64,000 bases of DNA from PFL42 sp963789825 (GTDB taxonomy: Bacteria > Chloroflexota > Anaerolineae > Anaerolineales > E44-bin32): positions 372,001 to 436,000 of the forward strand of contig CAWBME010000006.1 in assembly GCA_963789825.1 (NCBI GenBank), read 5' to 3'. Position numbers and translations under genes: made by a program. Positions 25,966 through 35,181 of this stretch are shown here, one piece after another; within the stretch, counting starts at the first letter, position 1, and each line of letters starts with the position of its first letter. Under the pieces are notes generated by a model. That model did not search any database. It was not told where the DNA came from and saw nothing but the letters and a program-made list of their open reading frames with translations.

Positions 25966-27005
25966 TCGACTTGAGGTCCGACACGGTCACCCAGCCAACA
26001 CCGGAAATGCGCCGGGCAATGGCCGATGCCGAAGTGGGCGACGACGTGTTCGGTGAGGATCCGACCGTCAACCGGTTGGAGGCAATGGCGGCGGAACGGA
26101 TGGGCAAGCAGGCCGCCGTCTTCGTGCCGTCGGGGACGATGGCCAACCTGGCTGCGGTGCTGACGCATTGCCAACGCGGTGACGAGATGATCCTGGGCGA
26201 CCTGTCGCACACCTTCCTCTACGAAGCCGGGGGCGCCGCTGCGCTTGGCGGAGTTCACCCCCGGCCGCTGGCCACTCGGCCCAATGGCACTCTCGACCTG
26301 CAGGCCATCGAAGAGGCGATCCGCCCGGACGATGTGCACTTCCCAACCACGCGCCTGGTGTGCCTCGAAAACACCCACAACCGCTGCGGAGGCGCCGTGT
26401 TGGACCCCGATTACTTGGGGCGGGTGGGGGACCTGGTGCGGCGCAATGGATTGAGACTGCACATCGATGGCGCCCGGATCTTCAACGCCGCTGCCGCACT
26501 GGGTGTCCCGGCCAGTGCGTTGGTGGCAGCCGCCGACAGCGTTGCCTTCTGCTTGTCAAAAGCGTTGTGCGCACCCGTTGGGTCTTTGCTGTGCGGGAGC
26601 TCGGAGTTCATTGCTGGGGCGCGCCGGATCCGCAAGCAGCTGGGAGGCGGCATGCGCCAGGCAGGCATCCTGGCCGCCGCCGGGATCGTCGCCCTGGAGA
26701 CGATGCCCGGCCGGCTGGCGGACGACCACCGCCGAGCTCGGGCGCTGGCGCAGGGATTGGGCGCGCTACAGGGGCTCGAGGTCGAGACGCCCGAGCCGGC
26801 CTCGAATATGGTGTACTTCAGGCTGGCGCCCTCGGCCGCGCTGGACGCTGCCGGGCTGCGCGACCGGCTGCGCGAGCAACATGTGCTCATCCATGAGGTA
26901 GTAGGCCCGGGTCGCGTGCGGTTGGTGCTGCACTACTGGATCGACGACGCCGCCGTGCAGGCGGTGCTGGCGGCGTTCGAGCGCGCCCTCGACGGCAAGA
27001 CCTAG
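25959..27005 (+). CDS. ltaE: Low-specificity L-threonine aldolase
   Basis: PLP enzyme that splits threonine or allo-threonine into glycine and acetaldehyde. 348 residues, normal length. Begins MLIDLRSDTVTQPTPEMR, then VGDDVFGEDPTVNRLE, both family signatures; the PLP Lys is in FCLSKALCAPVG, and HIDGARIFNAA binds the cofactor. GGGGAGGA precedes ATG 25959. It overlaps the rluD stop, so lspA-rluD-ltaE form one transcript. Confidence 0.95.
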   Translation: MLIDLRSDTVTQPTPEMRRAMADAEVGDDVFGEDPTVNRLEAMAAERMGKQAAVFVPSGTMANLAAVLTHCQRGDEMILGDLSHTFLYEAGGAAALGGVHPRPLATRPNGTLDLQAIEEAIRPDDVHFPTTRLVCLENTHNRCGGAVLDPDYLGRVGDLVRRNGLRLHIDGARIFNAAAALGVPASALVAAADSVAFCLSKALCAPVGSLLCGSSEFIAGARRIRKQLGGGMRQAGILAAAGIVALETMPGRLADDHRRARALAQGLGALQGLEVETPEPASNMVYFRLAPSAALDAAGLRDRLREQHVLIHEVVGPGRVRLVLHYWIDDAAVQAVLAAFERALDGKT

Positions 27006-27519
27006 CTCAGCCAGAGACGGATGCTGCGAGACTGGCGTGCCGGGCTACCACCCGTTGCGACGATGCATACCGTTCGCAGGATCCCCGCGCGATGATCCTT
27101 GGGGTCGAAGGCGCATCGGGCCGAGGCGCTTGGGGTGGAAAGCGCTTGATCCACACCGGCGACTGCAATCTGGAATGCGGCGCGCAAAGTGGGCGGGGCG
27201 TGAAGCGCTCGCCGCCCGCACAGGTTCGGTATCCTGTAGCCACGGCGCGCGGATGCGCCGTCGAATGGAGACGGCTCACCCTGAGCCGATTGTCCTGAGC
27301 GCGCCTGCGATCCCGGCGACGGAGAATGGGCGTCGTGGTGGAGAGGGCCTACCATCGGGACATCCCTGCTGCGCCAGTCTCTGCCGGCGCGGGACCACCT
27401 GAATGGAGCCTGTGCGCGGTGTGCACTACGGTCGAGGGGGAGACAGCGCGCGGGTTTCACCCTTCGGTGAGGCGGTCCGCTGGGCGAAGGTGAGATTCGT
27501 TTCGGTTGCGCGAAGCAGC
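27006..27519 (+). other. Non-coding stretch before tRNA-Asp
   Basis: 514 bases in which I find no credible gene on either strand; the open frames are short, Arg/Pro-rich shadows. Short GC-rich inverted repeats occur, such as GGCGC...GCGCC near 27246-27261, and the fragment ACCCTGAGCCG at 27278-27288 resembles intergenic repeat debris. A promoter for the tRNA begins at 27520. Confidence 0.4.
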
Positions 27520-27548
27520 TTGACGCTGTCTCTGGGGGCTGGTAAGAT
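27520..27548 (+). promoter_or_regulatory. Promoter of tRNA-Asp
   Basis: TTGACG (27520-27525), 17-base spacer, TAAGAT (27543-27548). RNA would start near 27555, four bases before the tRNA. Confidence 0.75.
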
Positions 27549-27558
27549 GCGGCCCGTT

Positions 27559-27635
27559 GGGGGTGTGGTGTAGCGGCCTAACACGCTGCCCTGTCAAGGC
27601 AGAGACCGCGGGTTCGAATCCCGTCATCCCCGCCA
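27559..27635 (+). tRNA. tRNA-Asp (GTC)
   Basis: Full cloverleaf: acceptor GGGGGTG pairs with CATCCCC (one G-T pair), the anticodon stem CTGCC/GGCAG encloses CTGTCAA with anticodon GTC at 27593-27595, and the T arm contains GGTTCGAATCC. Discriminator G at 27632 and an encoded CCA at 27633-27635. Confidence 0.97.
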
Positions 27636-27743
27636 CAGCGCCCGGAGCCCCCGGGCGCTCGTTCTTTGTTTGCAGCGCAGCAGGGCAACTGTGCGCCATT
27701 TCTGGGCGCTGGCGCTCAACGCTGCCGGAGCGGAGGAGAGGCA

Positions 27744-28277
27744 GTGACCGATCGCGAGACGATTGCATACGTGCTGGCGATGCATGGCGCGCCGCCGAGC
27801 GATTTCCCGCCAAACGGGCTGCGCGAGTTCTTCCAACTGCACACCCTCGCCGATGTCGGCCGGGATGAACTCCCGCCGCAGTTGAAGTCCCGTTTGGAGG
27901 AGTTGGGTGCCCGCCTGCGGGCCTGGCCGCGCACCCCGACGAACGACCCGTTTCACGCCGCCTCGTATGAGCTGGCGGATGCGATCCAGAAGGAATCGGG
28001 TCGTCCGGTGCACGTTGGGTTCAACGAGTTCTGCGATCCGGACGTGGAAGCGGCCGTCGAAGGGGCGATCGCTGCCGGGGCGGATCGGGTGATCGTCATC
28101 ACGCCCATGCTGACACGCGGCGGCGAGCACGCCGAGAACGATATCCCGCGCACGCTCGAGCGCGTCCGCCAACGTCATCCGCATCTCCTCGTTGATTACG
28201 CCTGGCCGTTCCCGGTGGAGGCGATCGCCCACTTTCTGCTGCATGCAGGGGGCGAGGCGTTGGGTGGGAAGGACTGA
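27744..28277 (+). CDS. CbiX/SirB-type chelatase
   Basis: 177 residues of the sirohydrochlorin ferro- or cobalto-chelatase family, which inserts Fe or Co into tetrapyrroles for siroheme or cobalamin. The catalytic histidines appear in LAMHGAPP (H14) and GGEHAENDIP (H129); VGFNEFCDPD and VIVITPMLTRG are the usual strands between them. It has an N-terminal extension (about residues 18-70) compared with the shortest CbiX-S. GGAGGAGAGG precedes GTG 27744. No other tetrapyrrole gene is near, so the metal is undetermined. Confidence 0.85.
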   Translation: MTDRETIAYVLAMHGAPPSDFPPNGLREFFQLHTLADVGRDELPPQLKSRLEELGARLRAWPRTPTNDPFHAASYELADAIQKESGRPVHVGFNEFCDPDVEAAVEGAIAAGADRVIVITPMLTRGGEHAENDIPRTLERVRQRHPHLLVDYAWPFPVEAIAHFLLHAGGEALGGKD

Positions 28278-28764
28278 CTCCTGGCGCTGCTCCAGAGAAT
28301 TCGAGGAGTTCCCGAAGCCGTTCGCGCTGGGACTGCCTGGACGAGCGGATTCGCTGGCGCCACTCGGCGTGCAAGGCGCAGGGGCCTCATTGCGTGTCTC
28401 GGTTTGCAGGCGCGGCAGCCGCAATGACGCCTGCGCGGTCACCCCAACCGTCGATTGATCCAGTCCAGGGACCGGATTGTGCTGGCGATCGGCTGCCGCT
28501 ACGCTCCGGCGAATGCGCGGCGGAGTACCCGCAGCGAGGGAGGCGGGCCCCCTTCGCTGGGGAGAGGGGTCAAGGCGCTTCCGCTCCCAGGGGGCTGCCT
28601 CGCCACGTCCATGCGCTTCCCGGAATCCGCAACGCCTCGCGGCGTGAGGCAGATCGGCGTGCCGGGGAAGGGGCCCGGTCGCGGATGGGCCCGGCTACGA
28701 TCCTTCGGCGCCGGCAGCCGTGGCTGCCGCGCCGATGAAGGGCATCCTGAAGCTGGGCGCCGGC
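28278..28764 (+). other. Non-coding stretch before dprA with repeat-like segment
   Basis: 487 bases without a convincing gene. The segment around 28529-28590 (GGGAGGCGGGCCCCCTTCG, then GGGGAGAGGGG) is like the GC-rich repeat found at 62427-62610 and may be another copy of an interspersed repeat. Confidence 0.4.
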
Positions 28765-28794
28765 TTGACACGGGAAAATCGCACATGGTATTCT
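28765..28794 (+). promoter_or_regulatory. Promoter of dprA
   Basis: Perfect TTGACA (28765-28770), 18-base spacer, TATTCT (28789-28794) preceded by TGG. Confidence 0.6.
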
Positions 28795-28822
28795 CTCCCA
28801 GTTGCCTCGCAGTAGGTGGCCT

Positions 28823-29929
28823 ATGGGGGACGCACGTTACTACATTGGCTTCAGCCATGCTCGGGGGATCGGCGCGGTTCGGCTGCGCCTGTTGCTGGCG
28901 GCATTCGGGGATCTCCAGTCCGCCTGGGAAGCCAGCGAAAGCGCACTGGGCGCTGCCGGGCTCGGCCCTTCGCTCGTGCAGTCGATCCTTGAGGCGCGGC
29001 GGCGGGTTGACCTGGTCGAGGAGATGGCGCGGCTGGAGGCGCGTGGCGTGCGAGCGATCTGCTGGGAGGATCGAGAATACCCGCGGCGCTTGGGGGAGAT
29101 CGATGCTCCCCCGCCGCTGCTCTATGCGCGGGGCGAAGTCCGCCCCGAGGACGACCTGGCCGTGGCGGTGGTCGGCACGCGGCGGCCAAGCGCCTACGGC
29201 CAGCAGGTGACGCGTGACGTGGTCGCGGCCTTGGCCTCGGGCGGCGTGACCGTGGTCTCAGGCCTGGCCCGGGGCATCGACGGAATCGCGCATCAGACTG
29301 CGTTGCAGTGCGGAGGGCGGACGATCGCCGTGCTTGGATCTGGCATGGACTGCATCTATCCGCCGGAACACCGGCAGCTGGCGCAGTCGGTCTGCGAGTC
29401 CGGGGCATTGCTGACGGAGTACCCGCTGGGGCGGACACCCGAGCCGGGCAATTTCCCGGCAAGAAACCGGGTGATCTCCGGCATGAGCCTAGCCGTGGTG
29501 ATTGCTGAAGCCGGCGCCACCAGTGGGGCGCTGATCACGGCGGATTTTGCCGCCGAACAGGGGCGAGAGGTGTTTGCCGCACCGGGCGGGATCTACAGCC
29601 GCACCAGCGGAGGCACGAATCAGCTCATCGCCAATGGCGCCCGGCCGCTGCTCTCGCCGGCGGATGTGTTGGAAGCGCTCAATCTGGAGATGACCGTCAG
29701 GCAGGCCAGCAGCGAGGCGGGCCCGGCGAGTGACGGAGAGCGGCGCGTGCTGCAGGCTCTGTCGGGCGAGCCGGTGCACGTCGACCAGATCAGCCGGAGT
29801 TGCGATCTGCCGGCGAACGTGGTGGCATCCTGCCTGACTTTGCTGGAGCTGCGGGGAAGGGTGCGGTCCGTGGGCGGGATGCGCTATGTGCTGGCACGCG
29901 AAGCGCGGATGGGATACCAGGTGGAATGA
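28823..29929 (+). CDS. dprA: DNA-processing protein DprA
   Basis: Loads RecA on incoming single-stranded DNA during natural transformation. 368 residues: N-terminal helical (HhH/SAM-like) part, Rossmann-type core with VAVVGTRRPSAYG, VVSGLARGIDGIAH, VLGSGMDCIYPPEH, and EAGATSGALITA, and a C-terminal winged helix (LQALSGEPVHVDQI). ATG 28823 is the start that fits the family; an ATG 21 bases earlier is in frame. Its stop overlaps the start of manC. Confidence 0.95.
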   Translation: MGDARYYIGFSHARGIGAVRLRLLLAAFGDLQSAWEASESALGAAGLGPSLVQSILEARRRVDLVEEMARLEARGVRAICWEDREYPRRLGEIDAPPPLLYARGEVRPEDDLAVAVVGTRRPSAYGQQVTRDVVAALASGGVTVVSGLARGIDGIAHQTALQCGGRTIAVLGSGMDCIYPPEHRQLAQSVCESGALLTEYPLGRTPEPGNFPARNRVISGMSLAVVIAEAGATSGALITADFAAEQGREVFAAPGGIYSRTSGGTNQLIANGARPLLSPADVLEALNLEMTVRQASSEAGPASDGERRVLQALSGEPVHVDQISRSCDLPANVVASCLTLLELRGRVRSVGGMRYVLAREARMGYQVE

Positions 29930-31011
29930 TGACGGGCGATCTGTTGGCGGTCATCCTGGCAGGCGGCGGAGGGACCCGGCTGTGGCCCGTCTCTCGGCGT
30001 GAGAGTCCGAAGCAGGCGCTGCGCCTACTCGGTGACCGCACCCTGTTCGAGATGACCGTCGAGCGGCTGCGGCCGATGCTGCCGCTCGATCGGATCCTGG
30101 TTGTCACCGCGCAATCGCAAGTGGCGATCCTGCGGGAGCAAGTCCCTGACCTCCCGGAAGAATCCTTCGTGATCGAGCCGGAGGGGCGCGGCACAGCCTC
30201 GGCGATCGGCCTGGCGGCGCTGGCTTGCCGGGCGCGCGAGTCGGCGTGCGTGATGGCCTGCCTTCCGTCCGACCACTTCATCGAGGACGAGGGGCGGTTT
30301 CGGTCGCTGCTCAGGCTGGCGACCGAGATGGCTGCGGGAGATGAACTGGTCACCTTCGGCATTCCGCCGGAGTACGCCGCCACCGGCTACGGCTACATCC
30401 ACCGGGGCGAGGCAATCGGCGCTTCGGGTGCGTTCCGCGTGCGAGGCTTCCGCGAGAAACCGGCCGCGGAGGTGGCTGCAGGCTACCTGGCCAGCGGCGA
30501 GTACTATTGGAACTCCGGCATGTTCGTTTGGAAGGCGGAGCGGATCCTTGCCGAGATCGAGCGCCAGATGCCGGCGCTGTACCGCTGTCTCGAACGTCTC
30601 CGCTCCCTCCCAGGGCAGTGGAAGGCGGAGGAGATCGGCGCGCTGTGGTCACCCTTGAAGTCTGAGACGGTCGACTACGGCATCATGGAGCACGCGCAAC
30701 AGGTGGCGGTGGTGCCGGCGTCCGGACTGGGCTGGAAGGACATCGGGAGTTGGGATCGCCTGCATGAAGTCCTGCCGGTTGACGCTGAGGGGAACCTGGA
30801 GCTTGTGGCCGAGGCGCTGTTGCTGGACTGCAAGAACACGCTGATCTACCAGGCGCGCGACTCCGGCAGGCTGGTGGCGGTTCTTGGGGTGCGGGATCTG
30901 GTGATTGTCGACACGCCCGACGTGATCCTGGTTATCCCCGCCGCAATGAGCGAGAGAGTGCGCGAGCTGGTGCGCGAGCTTGAGTTGCTCGGCTTGCGGC
31001 AGTACCTGTAG
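29929..31011 (+). CDS. manC: Mannose-1-phosphate guanylyltransferase
   Basis: Makes GDP-mannose from mannose-1-phosphate and GTP, for glycans or mannosylated lipids. 360 residues. Nucleotidyltransferase signature LAGGGGTRLWPVSR at the start, then LPSDHFIED, FGIPPEYAATGYGYI, FREKP and YYWNSGMFVWK. No C-terminal isomerase domain, so it is a single-function enzyme. AGGTGGA places the start at ATG 29929 (ATG 29926 is directly in front). Coupled to dprA and followed 12 bases later by topA, so the three probably share a transcript. Confidence 0.93.
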   Translation: MTGDLLAVILAGGGGTRLWPVSRRESPKQALRLLGDRTLFEMTVERLRPMLPLDRILVVTAQSQVAILREQVPDLPEESFVIEPEGRGTASAIGLAALACRARESACVMACLPSDHFIEDEGRFRSLLRLATEMAAGDELVTFGIPPEYAATGYGYIHRGEAIGASGAFRVRGFREKPAAEVAAGYLASGEYYWNSGMFVWKAERILAEIERQMPALYRCLERLRSLPGQWKAEEIGALWSPLKSETVDYGIMEHAQQVAVVPASGLGWKDIGSWDRLHEVLPVDAEGNLELVAEALLLDCKNTLIYQARDSGRLVAVLGVRDLVIVDTPDVILVIPAAMSERVRELVRELELLGLRQYL

Positions 31012-31023
31012 TGGGAGCGTTGT

Positions 31024-33363
31024 GTGGAAGCCTATTGCGTTAAGTGCAAGCTGAAGCGTGAGCTCGGATCGCCCGAGGCCGTGTTCACCGCTGGCGGAAC
31101 GGCTGCCACGCGGGGCGTATGCCCGATATGCGAGACGAAGCTGTACCGAATGGGCCGCACCCCGGCGCATGAGGGTTTGGAGCCTCCTGCGCGCGCCGAG
31201 AAAGCTGTCCGGCAGCCACGCAAGCGCAAGCGCCAGGGGCTGCTGGTAATCGTCGAGTCTCCGACGAAGGCCAAGACCGTTGGCCGATTCTTGGGTAAGG
31301 ATTACGTCGTGCGCGCCTCCGTGGGACACGTACGGGACTTGCTGCGGTCACAGCTCTCGGTGGACGTAGACAACGATTTCGAGCCGAAGTACCGCGTGCC
31401 CAATGAGAAGCGGCAGATCGTCAAGGGCTTGAAGGTGGAGGCCGAACGGGCCGAACAGCTCTTCCTGGCCACCGACCTGGACCGGGAGGGCGAGGCGATC
31501 GCCTGGCACCTGCTGCACGCCATGGAAGTCGACCCCAGCCGGGTGAAGCGGGTGGTCTTCCATGAGATCACCCGGCCGGCAATCGAACAAGCCTTCGCCC
31601 ATCCGCGCAAGATCGACCAGCACCTGGTGGATGCACAGCAGGCGCGCCGCATCATGGACCGCCTGGTCGGCTACAGCCTCAGCCCGCTGCTGTGGTCGAA
31701 GGTTCGCAGCCGGCTTTCGGCGGGGCGGGTGCAATCGGTGGCGCTGCGGCTGGTCGTCGACCGCGAGCGAGCGATCGAAGGCTTCGTGCCCCAGGAGTAC
31801 TGGACGATCGAGGCGAACCTGCGCCATCCGGACAAGCCTCCGGCGTTCTGGGTGCGCCTTGCGCGGGTGGATGGCAACGAGCCCGTGCTGGCGGATCGCG
31901 CCGCGGCCGAATCGACGCTGGGAAGCCTCCGCCAGGCGGAGTTCACAGTTGGCAGGGCAACCTCCGGCTCGCGCATCCGACGGCCGTCACCGCCCTTCAC
32001 CACCAGCACGCTGCAGCAGGACGCCTCGCGCCGGCTGGGTTACACCGCCCGCCGGACGATGGCCCTTGCACAGCAGTTGTATGAAGGGATCGACCTGGGG
32101 GAGGAGGGCTCAGTCGGGCTGATCACCTACATGCGAACCGACTCCGTGCACGTGGCGGTGGAGGCCCAGGCGCAGGCCCGCACAGTGATCGCGGCGCGCT
32201 ATGGCGCCGCTTACCTCCCGCCGTCGGCCCCCATCTACCGCACACGTTCGCGCGGCGCCCAAGAGGCGCACGAGGCCGTGCGCCCGACCGATCCCGCCCG
32301 CGATCCGGAAGCGGTTCGCCAGCATCTGACGACGGAGCAACACAAGCTGTACTCCTTGGTCTGGAAGCGATTCCTCGCTTCGCAGATGGCGGCCGCCGAG
32401 TACGACACGCGCCTGATCGAGGTCAAGGCCAAGGCGCGCGATCATCTCTACGACCTCAAGGCCTCCGCCTCGGCGCTGCGCTTTGCCGGCTTCCTGGAGG
32501 TGTATGAGGACCGGCCCAGCGACAACGGAGAGAGCGGCGATGAGGAACCGCAGGAGGCGTTGCTGGCCCAGCTTCCGGATGTGGAGCGCGGCGACAGGCT
32601 CGACCTGCTGGACCTCAAGCCGGAACAACACTTCACGCAGGCTCCGCCGCGTTTCTCGGAGGCCAGCCTGGTGAAGGCGCTGGAAGAGAACGGCATTGGC
32701 CGGCCGTCCACGTATGCGCCGATTCTCTCTACCCTGCAAGGCCGAGGCTATGTCCGCCGAGAAGCGAAGCGCCTCTACCCGACAGAAATCGGGATGACGG
32801 TCAACGACTTGCTGGTGGACCACTTCCCGGAGATCGTTGACCTGGGGTTCACGGCCAAGATGGAAGCCGAGCTGGATGAGGTCGCCTCAGGCTCGCGGGA
32901 ATGGACCGAGGTGGTGCGCGAGTTCTACACGCCTTTTTCCGAGCAACTGAAGCAGGCGCTGATCGACATGCCGGAGGTCAAGGCAGAGCCGGAGCTTCTC
33001 GATCGCGCCTGCCCGGAGTGCGGCAAACCCCTGCTGGTGCGTCACGGCCGATACGGGAAGTTCATCGGCTGTTCGGACTTCCCGACCTGTCGGCATACGG
33101 AGCCGTGGTTGGAGAAGATCGGTGTGCGCTGCCCCAAGGATGGCGGCGAATTGATCGAGCGGCACACACGCAAGGGCCGCATGTTCTACGGGTGTAGCAA
33201 CTACCCCGAGTGCGAATTCACGAGTTGGAAACGGCCGCTGCCTGCACCGTGCGCCAGTTGCGGCAGCCTGCTGGTAGTAGACAATCGGACGCAGGCCGTC
33301 TGCACGGCCTGCGGCAGCCGCTTCGAGCGAGAGAGCGTGGCGCCCGCTGAGGAACCGGCATAG
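31024..33363 (+). CDS. topA: DNA topoisomerase I with N-terminal Cys4 domain
   Basis: Relaxes negative supercoils. 779 residues. The first 60 are a separate small domain with CVKCKLKRE and CPICETK, a zinc-ribbon-like unit of the DUF5679 kind, joined by a basic linker to the enzyme. The Toprim domain starts LLVIVESPTKAKTVGRF (about residue 74), ATDLDREGEAIAWHL follows, and the catalytic Tyr is in TYMRTDSV near residue 369. Three C-terminal zinc ribbons (CPECGKPLL, CPKDGGELI, CASCGSLL) bind DNA. GTG 31024 with GGGAG upstream keeps the Cys4 domain in frame, and the next in-frame start would be inside it. Confidence 0.96.
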   Translation: MEAYCVKCKLKRELGSPEAVFTAGGTAATRGVCPICETKLYRMGRTPAHEGLEPPARAEKAVRQPRKRKRQGLLVIVESPTKAKTVGRFLGKDYVVRASVGHVRDLLRSQLSVDVDNDFEPKYRVPNEKRQIVKGLKVEAERAEQLFLATDLDREGEAIAWHLLHAMEVDPSRVKRVVFHEITRPAIEQAFAHPRKIDQHLVDAQQARRIMDRLVGYSLSPLLWSKVRSRLSAGRVQSVALRLVVDRERAIEGFVPQEYWTIEANLRHPDKPPAFWVRLARVDGNEPVLADRAAAESTLGSLRQAEFTVGRATSGSRIRRPSPPFTTSTLQQDASRRLGYTARRTMALAQQLYEGIDLGEEGSVGLITYMRTDSVHVAVEAQAQARTVIAARYGAAYLPPSAPIYRTRSRGAQEAHEAVRPTDPARDPEAVRQHLTTEQHKLYSLVWKRFLASQMAAAEYDTRLIEVKAKARDHLYDLKASASALRFAGFLEVYEDRPSDNGESGDEEPQEALLAQLPDVERGDRLDLLDLKPEQHFTQAPPRFSEASLVKALEENGIGRPSTYAPILSTLQGRGYVRREAKRLYPTEIGMTVNDLLVDHFPEIVDLGFTAKMEAELDEVASGSREWTEVVREFYTPFSEQLKQALIDMPEVKAEPELLDRACPECGKPLLVRHGRYGKFIGCSDFPTCRHTEPWLEKIGVRCPKDGGELIERHTRKGRMFYGCSNYPECEFTSWKRPLPAPCASCGSLLVVDNRTQAVCTACGSRFERESVAPAEEPA

Positions 33364-33381
33364 AACCTGCACCAGCGCAGC

Positions 33382-33410
33382 TTGCCGGGCGTGCGCCCGG
33401 GGTCTAGAAT
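33382..33410 (+). promoter_or_regulatory. Promoter of the membrane protein at 33453
   Basis: TTGCCG (33382-33387), 17-base spacer, TAGAAT (33405-33410). Confidence 0.55.
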
Positions 33411-33452
33411 CCGAGCGTCGGCTGGCGTAAGGCCGGTCAGAGCGAGGGAAGC

Positions 33453-34505
33453 ATGCAGCAGGCAAAGGCTTGGGTGATGAAGCCTCCCGTGATGATCGGG
33501 CTGGCCGTCGTGGCCGGCATCGCCGTGGGGCTGTTCCTGGGTTGGGTGGTCTTCCCGGTGGAGTGGACCGACGCCACCCCGTCGATGTTGCGCGCCGATG
33601 TCCAGGTCGACTACATGCGGATGGTGATCGACTCCTACTCGGTCAACCGCAATGCTGACCTGGCGATGCAGCGTTACGAGAGCCTGGGCGCGGCGGGGCC
33701 GGTGGCGCTGGCCGAAGTGGCGGCGAATCCGGGGGATGTGAGCGACACCTCCATCCAGAACTTCTACGCTCTGATCGAGATCTACCAGCCTGAGGCCTCC
33801 GGCGGCACGCCAACCCCGTCGACGGGAACCGCCAGCGCAGCTGCCGGCTATCTGCTGCCGGTGTGCGCACTGACCGCACTGCTGGGGTTGTTGCTGGCCG
33901 GCGCTGTGGCTTGGCGTTCGCGAGCTGCACGCCGCGACCGGGGGCGCGGACGACCGGGAGAAGCACCGGATCTGGATGCGGGATTCCCTGACGGCGAGTA
34001 TGTCGGCGATGTCTACCGCGCCGAATCGGATCAGCCTGTGGCTGCAGCGGCTGTCGCCGGCGCGGCCGCCGAGGCACCCTTGGCGAAGTTCCGCACGATC
34101 TACACGATCGGCGACGACCTGTATGACAACTCGTTCAGCATCGAGAGCCCGGCAGGGGACTTCCTCGGTGAGTGCGGTGTTGGCCTCGGCGACGTGATCG
34201 GAGTTGGCGAGCCGAAGAAGGTGACCGCCCTCGAGATCTGGCTGTTCGATAAGAATGACATCCAGACTGTCACCAAGGTGCTGCTCAGCCGGTTCGCTCT
34301 CAATGATCCGGAAACGCGGGCACGGCTGGCGGCCAAGGGTGACCCCGTGCCGGCCGCCAGCGGAAGCGTGGTCGCGCTGGAGACTGCCTCCCTGCTGGTG
34401 GAGGCCAGAATCGTCGACCTGGTATACGGCGAGTCGGCGCTTCCGTCGGAGAGCTTCTTCGAACGGGTGACGATCGAGTTGCGGGCTTCGCGCAAGGGCG
34501 GCTGA
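33453..34505 (+). CDS. Membrane protein of unknown function
   Basis: 350 residues. A first membrane segment at about residues 12-35 (VMIGLAVVAGIAVGLFLGWVV), an exposed domain to about 115 with a Thr/Pro linker (GGTPTPSTGT), a second membrane segment at about 130-152, then a basic, Arg-rich cytoplasmic stretch and a C-terminal domain (about 205-345) with FRTIYTIGDDLYDNSF and FDKNDIQTVTKVL. I do not recognise either domain. It has its own promoter and stands alone between topA and the convergent greA. Confidence 0.8.
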   Translation: MQQAKAWVMKPPVMIGLAVVAGIAVGLFLGWVVFPVEWTDATPSMLRADVQVDYMRMVIDSYSVNRNADLAMQRYESLGAAGPVALAEVAANPGDVSDTSIQNFYALIEIYQPEASGGTPTPSTGTASAAAGYLLPVCALTALLGLLLAGAVAWRSRAARRDRGRGRPGEAPDLDAGFPDGEYVGDVYRAESDQPVAAAAVAGAAAEAPLAKFRTIYTIGDDLYDNSFSIESPAGDFLGECGVGLGDVIGVGEPKKVTALEIWLFDKNDIQTVTKVLLSRFALNDPETRARLAAKGDPVPAASGSVVALETASLLVEARIVDLVYGESALPSESFFERVTIELRASRKGG

Positions 34506-34533
34506 GCCCGGGCGCTCCCTTCCCGGCCGCGCC

Positions 34534-35001
34534 TCAGCGCACTTCGACGATTAGCAGCAAGACCTCGCCTCCGGGCGTGATGGCGCGCACGGTCTCCCCG
34601 GCGCGCCGCCCCATCAGCGCCGAACCAAACGGCGACTCGTGCGAGATTCTTCCCGAGGATGGATCTGCTTCCTTGCCCCCCACGACAAGATAGGTCTCCG
34701 GTGGATCGTCTCCCTCGGCGACGATCACCGTGCTGCCCACGTGAATCACGCCATCCTCGCGCGGGCCATCCGCAATGATCGCCAGCTTGAGCACGGCCTC
34801 CAATTCCTGGATCTTGCCCTCGAGGAATGCCTGGTCTTCCTTGGCCGAGATGTAGTCGGCGTTCTCGCTCAGGTCGCCCTGTTGGATCGCATGCCGCAGC
34901 CGCGCCGCCAGTTCTTGCCGGCGGGGGCCGCGCAGTTGGTCGAGCTCCGCACGCAGGCGCTGAGCTCCTTCGGGCGTCAGGTAGATCTCCCGCTTGTCCA
35001 T
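34534..35001 (-). CDS. greA: Transcription elongation factor GreA
   Basis: Rescues backtracked RNA polymerase by stimulating cleavage of the transcript. 155 residues: N-terminal coiled coil with the tip motif LSENADYISAKEDQ (acidic tip residues), then the FKBP-like C-terminal domain (SPFGSALMGRRAGETV). A GAGGAGG ribosome site precedes ATG 35001. It is oriented toward the membrane protein at 33453. Confidence 0.97.
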   Translation of the reverse strand: MDKREIYLTPEGAQRLRAELDQLRGPRRQELAARLRHAIQQGDLSENADYISAKEDQAFLEGKIQELEAVLKLAIIADGPREDGVIHVGSTVIVAEGDDPPETYLVVGGKEADPSSGRISHESPFGSALMGRRAGETVRAITPGGEVLLLIVEVR

Positions 35002-35181
35002 CGGTTGTGACGCCTCCTCAATCTCGCGGCGCTTGGTTCTGGGTGGTTTGCCAGCGCCCGCCGAGGGCTGGAACCGGTGGGCGGAGGAGTTCTCGCCTGC
35101 AGTCGGGTCGGCCTGGGAGAGCGAGACCGGCGCAGAGCCTTGACTTTACCACCGAGTCCGGCACGGAACGACCGAGGTCCG

